This document shows, piece by piece, positions 19,516 through 30,172 of a stretch of DNA of 64,000 bases. The stretch is taken from positions 5,064,501 through 5,128,500 of the forward strand of contig NC_056423.1 in NCBI RefSeq assembly GCF_905147365.1, in the 5' to 3' direction. This DNA comes from Aricia agestis. Taxonomy: Eukaryota > Arthropoda > Insecta > Lepidoptera > Lycaenidae. Each line of letters begins with the position of its first letter. Position 1 is the stretch's first letter. The translations under genes and the position numbers were made by a program. A model generated the notes under the pieces. It made no database searches, was not told where the DNA came from, and worked only from the letters and a program-made list of their open reading frames with translations.

Positions 19516-19588
19516 TCAATAAAGCGCTCGACAGCACTTCGGGAACATATTGAATGTTCCCTGAAGCGTTGTCCGGCGCTTATTATTT
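19516..19588. repeat. imperfect inverted repeat
   Basis: aataaagcgctcgaca and gaacat on the left pair with atgttc and tgtccggcgcttatt on the right around attga. About 70 bp, probably a small MITE; no target duplication resolved. Confidence 0.5.
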
Positions 19589-21025
19589 TGTCTATGACTA
19601 TTTTAATGAAGACACAAGTGGATAACTAACATTTTACAACATTCGGGCAATTACTCATTTTTCCCATATAAAACAAACCTTGTAAGCTGTAACCTACATA
19701 CTTCATCGTCTGGCTTATATAAAATCCATTTCTTTTTATTTCAAAACTTCGTCAAACCTTACATAATATAGGTACCTACTTATACTCGTAGTTTTTAAAT
19801 GTCTTCCAAAAAGGAGGATTTTTTTAGAATCATTCTTGTTTACGGTAGATGTGTAAGGTTTTAAGCGTTTAGAGGTATTTTTCTGGTAAACCAAGAGACC
19901 AAGTTCGTATGCTAATGTAGATGCAGTGTTAACCGTGGGACTTCGTTGTTAATTAAAACTTCTCGGCTAATTTGTTTTATTTTATTTTACGACTTGAGTT
20001 GTATAAATTGTGAGATAATTCATAAAGTTGATTGAATCTTTAATTTTATGGTTCGTTGCTTCCTGGATTTCCGATCCAAACAAAATGATATCTGTAAGTT
20101 ATAAAGTATAACAGTTTTTTGAAGTTCGATTGTTATTTCCGTCAGTTTTCGTTAGACAGTGGTATCGAGTTAGAACGGTTGAAGAAATTAATAGTTTATG
20201 CTTTCTTAGTTGAGGAAAAAACTAGAGTTAAATAATCATCCTTGCAATCGAACTAGATCGCAGGCCCCAAGGGTGCATATTCTTATGACTCGAATTTCAC
20301 TTCGATTGCTGGCTATCTCACTCGCTCGAACACATGCTGCACATGAGTCAGTGTCACACAGAATTAAACCTCTGAGGCCCTCAGGTGCACCTATGCTGTT
20401 ACGCACGAGTAAGATAGCGCATTCGAAGCGACTTTAGAGGCATGCAAATTAGACCCCAAAAATTACGTTCGTAGAAAAACACGTGTAAATCCTCGAACGT
20501 GAACAAAACGTAAAGTATCGAACAATACCGTAATTGTCGTAACCGTTAATACGTGACTAGTCCACGTAGTACGTTATGTAGGTCATACACGCTGCGGTCG
20601 AACTGTAAATAATTTATTACCTAAGTTGATAGTTTTGTCGCGTTACGTAATACTATAAAAACTGTATCTATTTTGTTGTAACGTTGACTGGTTAGGTGCA
20701 ATGGCGTTCAAATAGAGCGTTTGAAAAGGCTAAACCCATTTAGATGGGTGAGGTTTTTGTTGCGAAAAATGTAGAGTTCCCGCGCGATGCAACGGAGTCG
20801 CGAATGTCCTCGCTAGTAATAGTACGCCCTAGAACAATTTGTTTTTTGATTACTAACAAGCAAATTTTTTGTGAGTAGCTACATTTTGATAAGACGAACA
20901 ACATTTTTATTTTCGAAAAATCTCGAAAGTGGTAGCTAACAGAGATAGAAAGGATTTCATACTTTGACTTGATGGTCCTAAAATATGGACTGTTTTATTT
21001 GTAGGACAAGGTTACTCTTAAATTA
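19589..21025. other. unannotated stretch
   Basis: 20235-20445 is richer in GC and carries an open frame of 75 codons on the plus strand, but it has no domain and no clear coding signal. The rest is AT-rich. Confidence 0.4.
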
Positions 21026-21027
21026 TA

Positions 21028-21279
21028 CAGTGTGAAACAAAAATAAGTGATAATACTTTAGGGTGTGTACGTGTTCCTTGTAGAGAGTTCACTGTGAAAG
21101 TAGCAGCGCTAAAAGATTTTTTTTTCACTTTGTATGGGCAAGGGCCCGAGCGTCACGAGTTTCCCCATACAAAAGTGAAAAAAAAATTCGTCTTTCAGCG
21201 CTGCTACTTTCACAGTGAACTCTCTACAAGGAACACGTACACACCCTAAAGTATTATCACTTATTTTTGTTACACCCTG
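21028..21279. mobile_element. TA-flanked palindromic element, copy 2
   Basis: 252 bp, left end cagtgtgaaacaaaaataag, right end ttatttttgttacaccctg, TA on both sides (21026-21027, 21280-21281). The two arms agree almost base for base, e.g. gagttcactgtgaaagtagc against its complement, with the centre at gggcccgagcgtcac. Confidence 0.85.
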
Positions 21280-21619
21280 TATAACTATTAACCTACCAAT
21301 ATACAAAAAATCAGCTGGTTAGGGTTCCGTTTTAGGGTACAGTAGTCAACCAAGTTTCGTTGATTACAGAACCCTAAAAAACCCTACTTGTATTATTCTA
21401 GATTAGTCTATTCAAAGCGTTTTGATAGTATTAGTATGAGCGGGGAAACTGGAATCTGACCGTACGATCTGAAAGCCATTGTGTGTAAGGGCGCTTTCTT
21501 CCGTGCTCTACCGTTTGTAATATAATTTCCTTTTCTAATTATAATTCGCTTCCTACTGTTATGCTTACATAACTTAATCTTAACTTATATTATAATTTAT
21601 AATGCTGAAGAGTTTGTTA

Positions 21620-21815
21620 ATTATATTATTAAGCTGAAGATTTTGTTACTTTGTTTGTTTGTATGCGCTTATCCCAGGAGCTACTGGTTCAATTTTAAAA
21701 ATTGTTAACTTACATTTATCTAGGAAGGCTTTCGGCTAGATAGCATCACGGTGCGAAAATTGGAGCGTTCTGAGATTGGAGCGAAGAAAAAGAGCAAAAT
21801 TCTCACGAACTACTA
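21620..21815 (+). mobile_element. Helitron-like family B fragment
   Basis: Landmarks gctgaag, tttgtttgtatgcgctta, ctactggttcaatttt, ctaggaaggctttcggctag and catcacggtgcg follow the family B body in order (compare 4026-4320 reversed). The 3' hairpin and CTAG are not present. Confidence 0.55.
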
Positions 21816-22214
21816 GCGCCTAGTTGTTTATTGTGTGTATTTTTTTACGATATAATTATTTTATGTAACTAAAATCTGATATATAATAATAAGACTATCA
21901 TTAAAAAGTCTACAGCTGAACATAGAACCTTCTTTTATTGGAAGTAGGTTAAAAATGTATTGAAAGTATGGTAAGGTATTAGTAAAACCTATTGTTAAAA
22001 TGCAAATAAAATACGAAAAATAATTTTGACTAGGTACTCTACCTTTCTATTACTAGTGATTATTACAGTATGTTACATAAGCATACAGACAAAAATGATA
22101 CGTATAATATACAATAACGCATGTTTTTGTTTGTTTTTGTGACTGCGTATCTCTGATCGCGGTTAGAGATTACTGAGAAAGAATAAAATTATTCATTCCG
22201 CTCATAATAAAATT

Positions 22215-22536
22215 ACGTGGGAGAGCCATGCTTCGGCACGAATGGGCCGGCTCGACCGGAGAAATACCACGTTCTCACAGAAAACCGGCGTGAAACAGCG
22301 CTTGCGCTGTGTTTCGCCGAGTGAGTGAGTTTACCGGAGGCCCAATCCCCTATTCCCTACCCTACCCTATTCCCTTCACTTCCCTTTCCATCCCTACCCT
22401 TCCCTATTCCCTCTTAAAAGGCCGGCAACGCACCTGCAGCTCTTCTGATGCTGCGAGTGTCCATGGGCGATGGAAGTTGCTTTCCATCAGGTGACCCGTT
22501 TGCTCGTTTGCCCCCCTATCTCATAAAAAAAAAAAA
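22215..22536 (+). mobile_element. A-tailed SINE-like element, copy 2
   Basis: Same fixed 5' end (acgtgggagagccatgc) and A12 tail. The pyrimidine block reads tattccctaccctaccc with tccctttccatccc. No target duplication found at its edges. The 61-codon frame across it is a shadow, though its end (KGRQRTCSSSDAASVHGR) is the inherited C-terminus of the CR1-like ORF2. Confidence 0.85.
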
Positions 22537-22615
22537 GATTTAGTTTTTGTAGAGGTTGTTTTGCGGCCGAGCACCAAAAAAGTTACTAAAACAGTTGAGA
22601 AATACCATGGAAATT

Positions 22616-22850
22616 AAATCCATACCAAATATAAATGCGAAAGTCTGTCTGTCTGTCTGTCCGTTCGTCTGACTGTCTGTACTCTGTCGGTCTGTTCCCT
22701 TTCACGCCCAAACCGCTGAACCGATTTTGCTGAAATTTGGTATGGATATACTTCGAGTCCCGGGAGAGGACATTTTTGTCCCGGGAAAATGTACGGTCCC
22801 TGCGCAATGAACGAATTGTGGCGCAACGAAGTTGCGGGCGTCGTATAGTA
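22616..22850 (+). mobile_element. Helitron-like element, family A, copy 2
   Basis: aatataaatgcgaaagtctg, several CTGT repeats, cacgcccaaaccgctgaacc, gtcccgggagaggacat and the terminal hairpin gcgcaacgaagttgcggg are present; the final CTAG is mutated (gtcgtatagt). The 70- and 128-codon minus-strand frames are repeat shadows. Confidence 0.75.
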
Positions 22851-22997
22851 GAGTGTAATGGCACAAATATCAGCTGTTTGAGAAAGTGCTGAGATACATG
22901 CACTTCGTAAGAAAGAGTAGGCTTAGGTATGTGTATTATGTATAACCTGTCCAAATTATGTAGGTCTGCCATCAGCCTATCAATTTCTTTGTATGTG

Positions 22998-23490
22998 TAC
23001 TATGTACGCGCATGTCATAGTAAAAGGAGGGGAAGTAAGTTATCTTCATTCAAAGGCACCGCGCGCGGCTTGTATGTGTGCGCCATAGTATCAATGCGTC
23101 GCCACGTACCGCACACAACAAAATCTCGGCCAGTTTTACTAGGCTGCGGGGCTAAAATGGTCACATTTAGCAATTCCTCTCAATCAATTCAGCAAATGAA
23201 CTGTCAAAACTGTCAAACTGACAAATGTCAAATCAGTACAAAAATACAGAAATGAATTGCAAGCAGTGTTGCATTTTGCGATTTTAGAAAAATGAATCAT
23301 ATTATGATTCATATCATGATTCTTCAAAGCGACCATTTTAGCCCCGCTGGTACCGCCGAGATTTTGTTGTGTGCCGTACGTGGCGACGCATTGATACTAT
23401 GGCGCATACATACAAGCCGCGCGCGGTGCCTTTGTATGAAGATAACTTACTTCCCCTCCTTTTACTATGCGCATGTGCTATACATGCGCC
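22998..23490. mobile_element. large palindromic element with ~130-bp arms
   Basis: Left arm about 22998-23133, right arm about 23356-23490, with near-identity between one arm and the complement of the other (catagtaaaaggaggggaag, gcaccgcgcgcggcttgtat, atagtatcaatgcgtcgcca, cacaacaaaatctcgg). The same peptide therefore appears in frames on both strands (22929-23255 plus and 23338-23520 minus); neither is a gene. The loop holds another MITE (23148-23345). The original loop must have been only some 30-40 bp. Confidence 0.85.
23148..23345. mobile_element. MITE with GGGGCTAAAATGG ends, copy 2
   Basis: Ends ggggctaaaatggtcac and gcgaccattttagcccc, interior aattgcaagcagtgttgc and a tcatattatgattcatatcatg palindromic zone. 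GC flanks both ends. Inserted in the loop of the large palindrome, hence younger than it. Confidence 0.85.
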
Positions 23491-24130
23491 TACTTGTGCT
23501 AACCTTATTCCCGACTTCATACAATTTCCAGTATTTTATGCATGCCTTAACTTTTTAGATAAGACTAAGATGCGATATGTAAGAGTAAATCTGTTACGAT
23601 TACCTACTTTCGGCATTTATAACGGAAATGTGGAGTACCATTTCCGCTCGACATCACAAAGATTTAACATAACATACCAAAACTGCATATGTTTTATAAA
23701 CAATGCTTAGTTAACGTCATATAAGGCTCATTATAATATGAAGTAATTAACAAGGTTTACCGTAAAAACTGCCTATTTGTTTGTCTTTACTGTGAAAGTA
23801 GGTTTATGGTATCTATTTAAACTTTGTTTAGTTTCTATGTTTAATTTTTAAACGCCGTTGCACGGTAATTGTTTCAGTTACGAACAATTATGATTATGTC
23901 GATTATAATTTAATGACTGATAAATCTTAAAAAATAATTTTACATTTAAACAAGTCTAATATAGATTTAGTTAGTGTTTAATACAGATTAGATTAACACA
24001 ATTCCTTTTAAATTGGCACTTGACTGAATGGGAGCTGAGTAAATGTTTAATTAAAATTGCGCTATTGAAGTTTATATCCGTTGAGAGTTTAATCGTTACT
24101 TATCGATCGCAATCAGAGATATTTAATGAT
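23491..24130. other. unannotated stretch
   Basis: AT-rich with no recognised repeat. The plus-strand frame running to 23710 is an extension of the palindrome shadow. Confidence 0.4.
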
Positions 24131-24220
24131 AACTTTAATTTAATGAAGATCATAATATTATTACTAATTATATAACTAATAATATTATTACGTTTTTATT
24201 AAACTCATTAAATTAAAGTT
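24131..24220. repeat. AT-rich inverted repeat
   Basis: Arms aactttaatttaatga (24131-24146) and tcattaaattaaagtt (24205-24220) are perfect, and a nested inner pair aatattatta / taataatatt surrounds the centre. A small MITE is likely; similar TTTAATGA motifs occur in the MITEs at 36.5 and 45.1 kb. Confidence 0.6.
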
Positions 24221-24296
24221 AAGTAGTCAGTCACTCTTGAGTGCTGCCGTAGGTCTGCAGCTCAGCAGCCTCTCCATGATAAAAGTTATCCAATAA

Positions 24297-24434
24297 GAGC
24301 CTGTTTCACCACTTTCTGATAAAGTGCCGAATAGGCTATTCACAGCTTTTTTGACAGATTCTCCATACTTCATCTGTGAAGTTAAGTAGTGGATAGCCTA
24401 TTCGGCACTTATCAGGAAGTGGTGAAACAGGCTC
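24297..24434. mobile_element. Harbinger-type MITE, copy 2
   Basis: Ends gagcctgtttcaccact and its complement; TAA at 24294-24296 and 24435-24437. 138 bp. The subterminal pair gtgccgaataggctatt / ttcggcactt extends the inverted repeats to about 45 bp. Confidence 0.88.
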
Positions 24435-24522
24435 TAAGCATAAGGTGTTTTTATTCGATAAGTACCTCTATATTTCGTATTCGCCCTCGTTCAGTAGACG
24501 GCAATAGGATGATATCATCATG

Positions 24523-24955
24523 TTTTTTTTTTTTATTAAATAAGGGGGCAAACGAGCAAACGGGTCACCTGATGGTAAGCAACTACCGTCGCCCATGGAC
24601 ACTCGCTACATCAGAAGAGCTGCAGGTGCGTTGCCGGCCTTTTAAGAGGGTATACGCTCTTTTCTTGAAGGTTTGCAGGTCGTATCGGTCCGGAAATACT
24701 GCTGGTGACAGTTCATTCCAGAGTTTTACAGTGCGCGGCAGAAAGTTACGCGAAAAACGCACTGTGGAAGACTGCCACTCATCAAGGTGATGAGGATGGT
24801 ATGTTTTTCGCGTGGGACGATAGCGAAAAGTTGCAGGTGGTATAATTCCGAACAATTCCTCAGAGCACTCCCCGTGATACATCCGATAGAGGATGCAGAG
24901 TGAAGCAACATCTCGGCGTAATTCCAGGGGGCCCAAGCTGTTTGAAACACTATGA
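24523..24955 (-). mobile_element. CR1-like LINE, 5'-truncated 3' end
   Basis: Minus-strand element with a 12-A tail (T run at 24523-24534), a short 3' untranslated region and about 370 bp of ORF2 end. A 12-bp direct repeat ttcgtattcgcc (24474-24485 and 24974-24985) encloses it, but about 37 bp separate that repeat from the A-tail, so it may not be the true target duplication. This copy shows the source of the 3' part of the SINE-like family. Confidence 0.8.
24583..24954 (-). pseudogene. CR1-like LINE ORF2 C-terminal fragment
   Basis: About 120 codons ending at a stop at 24583-24585. The order of LELRRDVASLCILYRMYHG, CSEELF, NFLPRTVKLWNELS, VFPDRYDLQTFKK and KGRQRTC follows the region downstream of the reverse transcriptase in lepidopteran CR1/Jockey-type LINEs (the FFPRTxKLWNxLP pattern). 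The reverse transcriptase and endonuclease are absent. The frame is still open, which suggests little time since insertion. The plus-strand 133-codon frame over the same bases is a shadow. Confidence 0.8.
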
Positions 24956-25271
24956 TGATGATGATGATATTAATTCGTATTCGCCTCACCCCAAACATTC
25001 CAAGAAAATGATCATACTTTGAATTGAATGTAGATCGATATCAATGTCAGTATGACTCACTGATTGTCATGACACATGTGGAAGGAAGTCGTGTATAGAA
25101 AAGTGACAATATGAAAAATGTCGTATTGAAATCGAAAGTTGATCTGTTTGTCACATATATGCTGATTGCTGTATGCTTTCTAGACATTACACGTCCAAGG
25201 TGGACGAATATAATCAATAGAATCTCATCCCAAACGTGACCATTGACCATAATACATAATATTAAAGGTAT

Positions 25272-25500
25272 GAGAAAAAATATTGGCCGATTATATTTTT
25301 GACTGAATTGCGAGTTGGACCCGCGTACGATAGCAAAAATGGCGTTTTTGTATGGGTGGTGGGTGGCCACCATTTTGTTTTTCAACTGTCTAGCTGTCGC
25401 TGGCTTAGATAATTTCGTGGCAGACAGACAGACGGACGGACAGACATCGTAGTCGTAGTAATAGAGTCCCGTTTATTCTTTGGGTACGGAACCCTAGAAA
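25272..25500 (-). repeat. AGGGTTCCGTA repeat, shortened copy
   Basis: Minus strand begins ctagggttccgtacccaaag, followed by the CTGTCCGTCCG run, and reaches gggtccaactcgcaattcag at the far end. It shares this layout with the longer copy at 46863-47514. The inner part is shorter and includes aaaaatggcgtttttgtatg. A common lepidopteran interspersed repeat; class not established from sequence. Confidence 0.6.
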
Positions 25501-25929
25501 GCTTGACATAAGGGTTCAAATTTTTTTTGATTTTGTGTGACGTGATGTAGATGATCTCTTTCACCGTAGTAAACAATAAACATACGACGCCAAAACTTTG
25601 TAATTTGTATGATGGGTAAAATATGTCTTTATTGGCCAGACCTTTCCATTTAACACCCACAATTTGGTGTTTGTCAAGCCCTTAAGCCCTAAACTTTCTT
25701 TAACCTATTGCGACATAAGTTGCATCATTTTCATTTTCATATTAAATACATAATTCTTGGAGAAATGTGGACGCATGGGTGGGCTCCAAAGTGTATCGTA
25801 TTTATTTATTGTTCTGCTTTGTTTCGTAAGAGTTGTGTTTTTATGTATGTAATTGATATTATATTGTAAAGGTACACTGTATTGAAATAAGTACTGTTTT
25901 TTTAAGAAGAGAAGCACGTACAGTACTCC
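25501..25929. other. unannotated stretch
   Basis: The 92-, 75- and 77-codon frames here lie on the minus strand in AT-rich DNA and have no recognisable domain. Confidence 0.4.
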
Positions 25930-25937
25930 CAAATTAA

Positions 25938-26308
25938 TAGGGTTGCCATCCGTCCGGATTTCCCCGGATTTGTCCTAGTTTGAAGGGCGTCCGGGGTGCG
26001 TCCGGCCGGGTTTTTGAAATGAAGAAGTGTCCGGTTTAAATCCGGACACTTTTGCTGAGAGAAATCCAACTTTTTAACCAGGCAGTAATTAACGAAAGAT
26101 AAAAACTCGCTAAGCATACACACGGTTTCTAGCACGGACTTGAGTTAGTCAGATTTTTACAAATTCTTGTTCGAAAAGAAAAAATTGGCAAGACGTTATC
26201 GTAAATACTGTTTAAGAGGTGTCCGGAGAAATAACCACATTTCGGCCAAATGTCCGGGAATTTTGTCGTGCCTGACCGGCGAAGGGAATTTGGGTGATGG
26301 CAACCCTA
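25938..26308. mobile_element. non-autonomous hAT-like element
   Basis: Ends tagggttgccatcc and ggtgatggcaaccctac-side complement; 8-bp duplication caaattaa at 25930-25937 and 26309-26316. 371 bp. The interior repeats the motif gtccgg many times (gtccggatttccccgg, gtccggtttaaatccgg, gtccggagaaat), an arrangement of subterminal motifs expected for hAT transposase binding. No coding sequence. Confidence 0.85.
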
Positions 26309-26489
26309 CAAATTAATAATGCGCATGGAAATCTTCGCTCGCTCAATCTATGAAACTTGCATTTTGCACCTTGTTAAAAGATAATAGAAGTAAATATCAT
26401 ATAGCCGGTCCGACAATAAGTGCTATAACTCATCGGGAAGCCATCGCGGCGTTACCGTGGTAAAGTCTAAGCAACGTCAGGCGCCTCTA

Positions 26490-26549
26490 CGTCGCTGCAA
26501 AGCGCTGTTTTTCTTAAAGTTAAGTTTAAAACAGCGCTTGCAGCGACGA
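26490..26549. repeat. hairpin with 21-bp arms
   Basis: cgtcgctgcaaagcgctgtt and aacagcgcttgcagcgacg pair with one difference around a T/A-rich loop. It lies in the plus-strand 72-codon frame, which is thereby explained. Possibly the core of a small MITE. Confidence 0.6.
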
Positions 26550-26649
26550 CTTCCGACGCTCGGGAAATACGACCGTTGCCGGAAAATTACGAAAATTTCT
26601 ATGCGCATTATCACTTTGGGAGCACTTTACAGCTATTTGAAGATAGAGA

Positions 26650-26837
26650 AAACTGTCTCTCGGTCTGTAACGTAGCGTGAAGAGTCACGCCCAAACCGCT
26701 GAACTTATTTTGCTGAGATTTGGTATGGATATACTTTGAGTCACGGGAAAGGACTTGGGATACCTTTCATCCCGGAAAAAAGTACGGTTCCCGCGCGATG
26801 AATGAATATTAGCGCAACGGAATTGCGGGCGTCGCCT
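26650..26837 (+). mobile_element. Helitron-like element, family A, copy 3
   Basis: cacgcccaaaccgctgaact, ggtatggatatactttgag, cacgggaaaggacttgg and gcgcaacggaattgcggg (terminal hairpin) are in order. The 5' ATATTATAAA end is missing and CTAG is replaced by CCTT. Confidence 0.7.
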
Positions 26838-27079
26838 TGTCAAATATTATAATTTTTAGTTTAGGTAAATACTATTAAGTTCATTCTGTCTGCGTACAAA
26901 AATTCAACTATTATGTTGTAAGTGCAACCACACAATAGTTATTGACGACCAAAAAAACTAAACAAATAAGTCAAGTTCAACGACTGTATTAAATCTAATG
27001 TCTGGTGTTATTGTATCGTTACTGTATTATTACGTGTAATGAACTTCATTACATGCCACTGTTATCAATCAAAGGGCTG

Positions 27080-27625
27080 CCATAGATATAGAAAAGGGAT
27101 TGACCGTTCTAGTCTCTACAAACTATATATTTTCTGCAGCCAATCGTAATTCGTAACATGTTAAAATTGGTCAACAATGCATTGCTCAGGTTTCGTTCTC
27201 CAATGTACGGTTTCTAAGGTTTTTGACAGCACTTTGTCTGCTTTTGATTGGTTAAAGTCAAAACTTTACCAAATATGAAAGTTATCAAAAACATAACGTC
27301 CTGTCAAAAATCTCAGGAACTAGACTACGAATTGCGATTCCATAAAAAGGGAGCCTTTTTGATATTACTGATAATTTACTTTGTCTCTGTCATCGTGGAA
27401 AAGTCACTGTAGCACTTGTGATAGGACATTTGAAACCAAGTTCGGTCTAGCAAGACATATTAAGGCATGAGCCTAATATGTCTCGCCTTCTTAAGTACCT
27501 GATCCATAATTTCTGGGGTCGCCGTCACCGAAATCGATAAGGAGGACTTTATTATTTAAAACATCTTTATTAGTAAGAACTAAGAGGGCCAGCCGTGCCA
27601 GTCAACCCATTCTCTATATCTATGG
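27080..27625. mobile_element. 546-bp element with 25-bp inverted ends
   Basis: ccatagatatagaaaaggga-ttgac at the left pairs with the complement of gtcaacccattctctatatc-tatgg at the right, 22 of 25 matching. No frame of interest inside. The flanks did not show a clear target duplication, so the superfamily is open. Also contains ttttgattggttaaagtc and related motifs in the middle. Confidence 0.6.
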
Positions 27626-28624
27626 TCACTGGTCAGTTTGTGAGTAGGCGTTGCCACCAAACTAAATTATGTTCTTTTTATTATAATATGCACTAGTCTT
27701 GTGTTATACACACTTGTATAACATATACATGCCACTATGCAGTGTATTCTATAATATATGGAGTTGTTTTTTTAAATGACACGTTTTTGATACATGTCTG
27801 TGGTAATTTGTGGATGACCGGCACAATCTTACAATGCCCAGTTGGTTAATATTTTGTCGTTAGCAAATCACGCTAGTGAATAGATAACTTTCAGTCAGAA
27901 TCCGGACATTATTTGCCGGTTAGTTCTAAACGTGTGAAGTGCAATCGGCGTATTGTATACAAACCCGTGTGGGCTGGGCATTGTAGGCGTAGGGTTGTCG
28001 CAAAGTAGAAAATGTTATACCGCTTTTGTGCGTTTTATGTTGACCCGTAAAGCTGTACATTGTAGTTTTATCAAAACACCCAGTTTTAACAAGAAATAAA
28101 TAGCGCCAGTCCATGACCATGCTTGTTAAATGTATTTTTTTTTACATCTAAATTGGTATTTTTGCCTTATTCTCAGTTTATTAGGTTTCAAACCTAATAA
28201 GGGTATGCTGTCACATTCACGCAATGTAAGAAGTAACAACTAACAAGAAATAAATTGACAAATATTTGCAAGAAGACTTTGGAGGTGGCCTTTGCTGAGC
28301 ATTTTGGCAACAGCTTTTGTGCAGTAAAGAGGGAACTTTTATGGCCATTTGCGAAAGTTAAAAAAACAGCTGAGCAATGAAAAGTCACATAGCAATTAAG
28401 TCTTCAACGTAATTAAATCATTTTGACCGACTTTTAAAAAATCCAATAAATAACATATTTGAGACAACCCTAGCTAAATGCATTTGAACGATGTGCCGAC
28501 AGAAGATCTAACGATGTTTATGTGTTATTGAGAAAAGATGGAACCGACTGTTAATTGCGACTTAATTTGTTTGATTGTATCGAGTCTTGAATGTGTTTGT
28601 ATTTAAAATATGTACTTATAACTC
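27626..28624. other. unannotated stretch
   Basis: One feature: a 23-bp palindrome ttattaggttt-c-aaacctaataa at 28178-28200. Two 64-codon minus-strand frames carry no domain. Confidence 0.45.
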
Positions 28625-28627
28625 TTA

Positions 28628-28755
28628 GATCCTGTTTCACCACTTTCTGATAAAGTGCCTAATAGGCTATTCATAACTTTTTTGACAGATTCTCCATACT
28701 TGATCTGTCAAGTTAATTGGTGGATAGCCTTATCAGGAAGTGGTGATACAGGCCC
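28628..28755. mobile_element. Harbinger-type MITE, copy 3
   Basis: 128 bp between TTA at 28625-28627 and 28756-28758; outermost base pair changed (gatcctgtttcaccact). Interior almost the same as copy 1 at 2423-2550, including the tacttgatctgtcaag centre, so these two are a subgroup. Confidence 0.85.
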
Positions 28756-28816
28756 TTACTCTCTATGCAAACACATTGATAACTGAACCACAATTCTACT
28801 TAATTGTGCAATGCTT

Positions 28817-29153
28817 ATTTTTTTATTTATTTTTTATGAAATAAGGGGGTAAACGAGCAAACGGGTCACCTGATGGAAAGCAACTTCCGTCGCCCATGGA
28901 CACTCGCAGCATCAGAAGAGCTGCATGTGCGTTGCCGGCCTTTTAAGAGGGAATAGGGTAATAGGGGAGGCTAGGGAAGGGAAGGGAATAGGGGAGGGTA
29001 GGAAAGGGAATAGGGTAGAGGATTGGGCCTCCGGTAAACTCAGTCACTCGGCGAAACACAGCGCAAGCGCTGTTTCACGCCGGTTTTCTGTGAGAACGTG
29101 GTATTTATCCGGTCGAGCCGGCCCATTCGTGCCGAAGCATGGCTCTCCCACGT
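28817..29153 (-). mobile_element. A-tailed SINE-like element, copy 3
   Basis: Minus orientation, T-rich tail 28817-28837 interrupted by A, 5' end at 29153. It shares with the copy at 31015-31345 the variants ctgcatgtgcg (others ctgcaggtgcg) and gtatttatccgg (others gtatttctccgg). The 99-codon plus-strand frame is a shadow of the G-rich block. Confidence 0.87.
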
Positions 29154-29376
29154 ATACAATTTCGTGCCCTTTCTATCTATCTCTCAAACTACAAAAAGTG
29201 TTCTTTGAATATAAGTTGGTCTGACATTCCATAGGCATATCATAATAATTGTCGTTTGATATGAAACTTTTAGCAAAGATATTTAACGATTGTCAATATA
29301 TTTTGTTGATCCTTAGTGATGATTTACCACCTAAAGGCGCCTCCTTTGTCATGCGGATTATTTGCCGAGCGCGGAT

Positions 29377-29526
29377 CTGTAGGCCTGCTACGAAACCGTT
29401 TGGAGAATCAAACAATCGAATGAGAATGCCGCGTCCTGCTCTAGCAACGTCATTTCTTATTTGTTAGAGTAGGACGCAACATTTTCGTACAATTGTTTGA
29501 GGCTCAAAACGGTTTCGTGGTACGGC
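29377..29526. mobile_element. MITE J, copy 1
   Basis: Inverted arms with gaaaccgttt, tcaaacaat, and gcgtcctgctctagcaacg / gttagagtaggacgc; loop around tcatttcttat. A second copy lies at 31815-31972. Target duplication not resolved. Confidence 0.65.
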
Positions 29527-29694
29527 CCCAGGTCCGCATGAAAGTGCCCGCCTCATTTCAGATGTTTTTCCTGTAATGCGGGCAACTCGCGCGATTATCC
29601 TCGTGACAGGAAAATCGCTCTTATATAAATTTAGATACAGCAAATATATAAAAGTGACATGACATACAACGGAAGTAAAAAACATAGAAAATAT

Positions 29695-30172
29695 CTATAT
29701 ATTAATACGTGAGCCAAAAACTTTGTATCCCTTTTGACGAAAAATGGGTAAACGTAGGTGAATGTGCACAGTTATAGTTTATATGGCGAAGGAGTGCATC
29801 GAGCTAATATTATTTTGAAATTATACTTTTATCATACATTTTTTAACAAATAAAACATTACACACACTACAACACACACACTAGAAAAAATGACAGATTT
29901 TTGAGTGACAAGCCTATACATATGAATTATACTCTTATTTATTGTTGAAGTCTGTTGAAAACAAGGTGACAAATTGAAAATGGATTATAGTTATTTTTAT
30001 CGAATCTGAGATACTATTAGACAATGCTTACACGGCCAGTCTGAGATCAGCTGAGTCCCAGAGACAAGAGTTGAAAAAAATATGATAAAATCAATATTTG
30101 TTTACAAAATATAGGTAGTAGTCCTAATGTCGTTGAAACTAAGGTCGAATTTCGACCATTGGGCGATCTCTA
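29695..30172 (+). repeat. 480-bp dispersed repeat M, copy 1
   Basis: Starts tattaatacgtgagccaaaa, then ttgtatcccttttgacg, ttatatggcgaaggagtgc, ttttgagtgacaagcctata, and ends ggtcgaatttcgaccattgg. The opposite-orientation copy at 49358-49845 matches throughout with scattered differences. No inverted ends or coding sequence seen; class unknown. Confidence 0.7.

Noticed and set aside
22586..23710. Several frames of 70-128 codons on both strands, two sharing the same peptide
   Set aside because: The shared peptide is explained by the palindrome 22998-23490, the others by the Helitron-like copy at 22616-22850.
24389..24790. 133-codon plus-strand frame
   Set aside because: Lies antisense over the CR1-like ORF2 end and a Harbinger MITE; the minus-strand reading is the meaningful one.
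24474..24985. 12-bp direct repeat ttcgtattcgcc as target duplication of the CR1-like LINE
   Set aside because: Not accepted outright: 37 bp separate it from the A-tail, so it is kept only as a possibility in the feature note.
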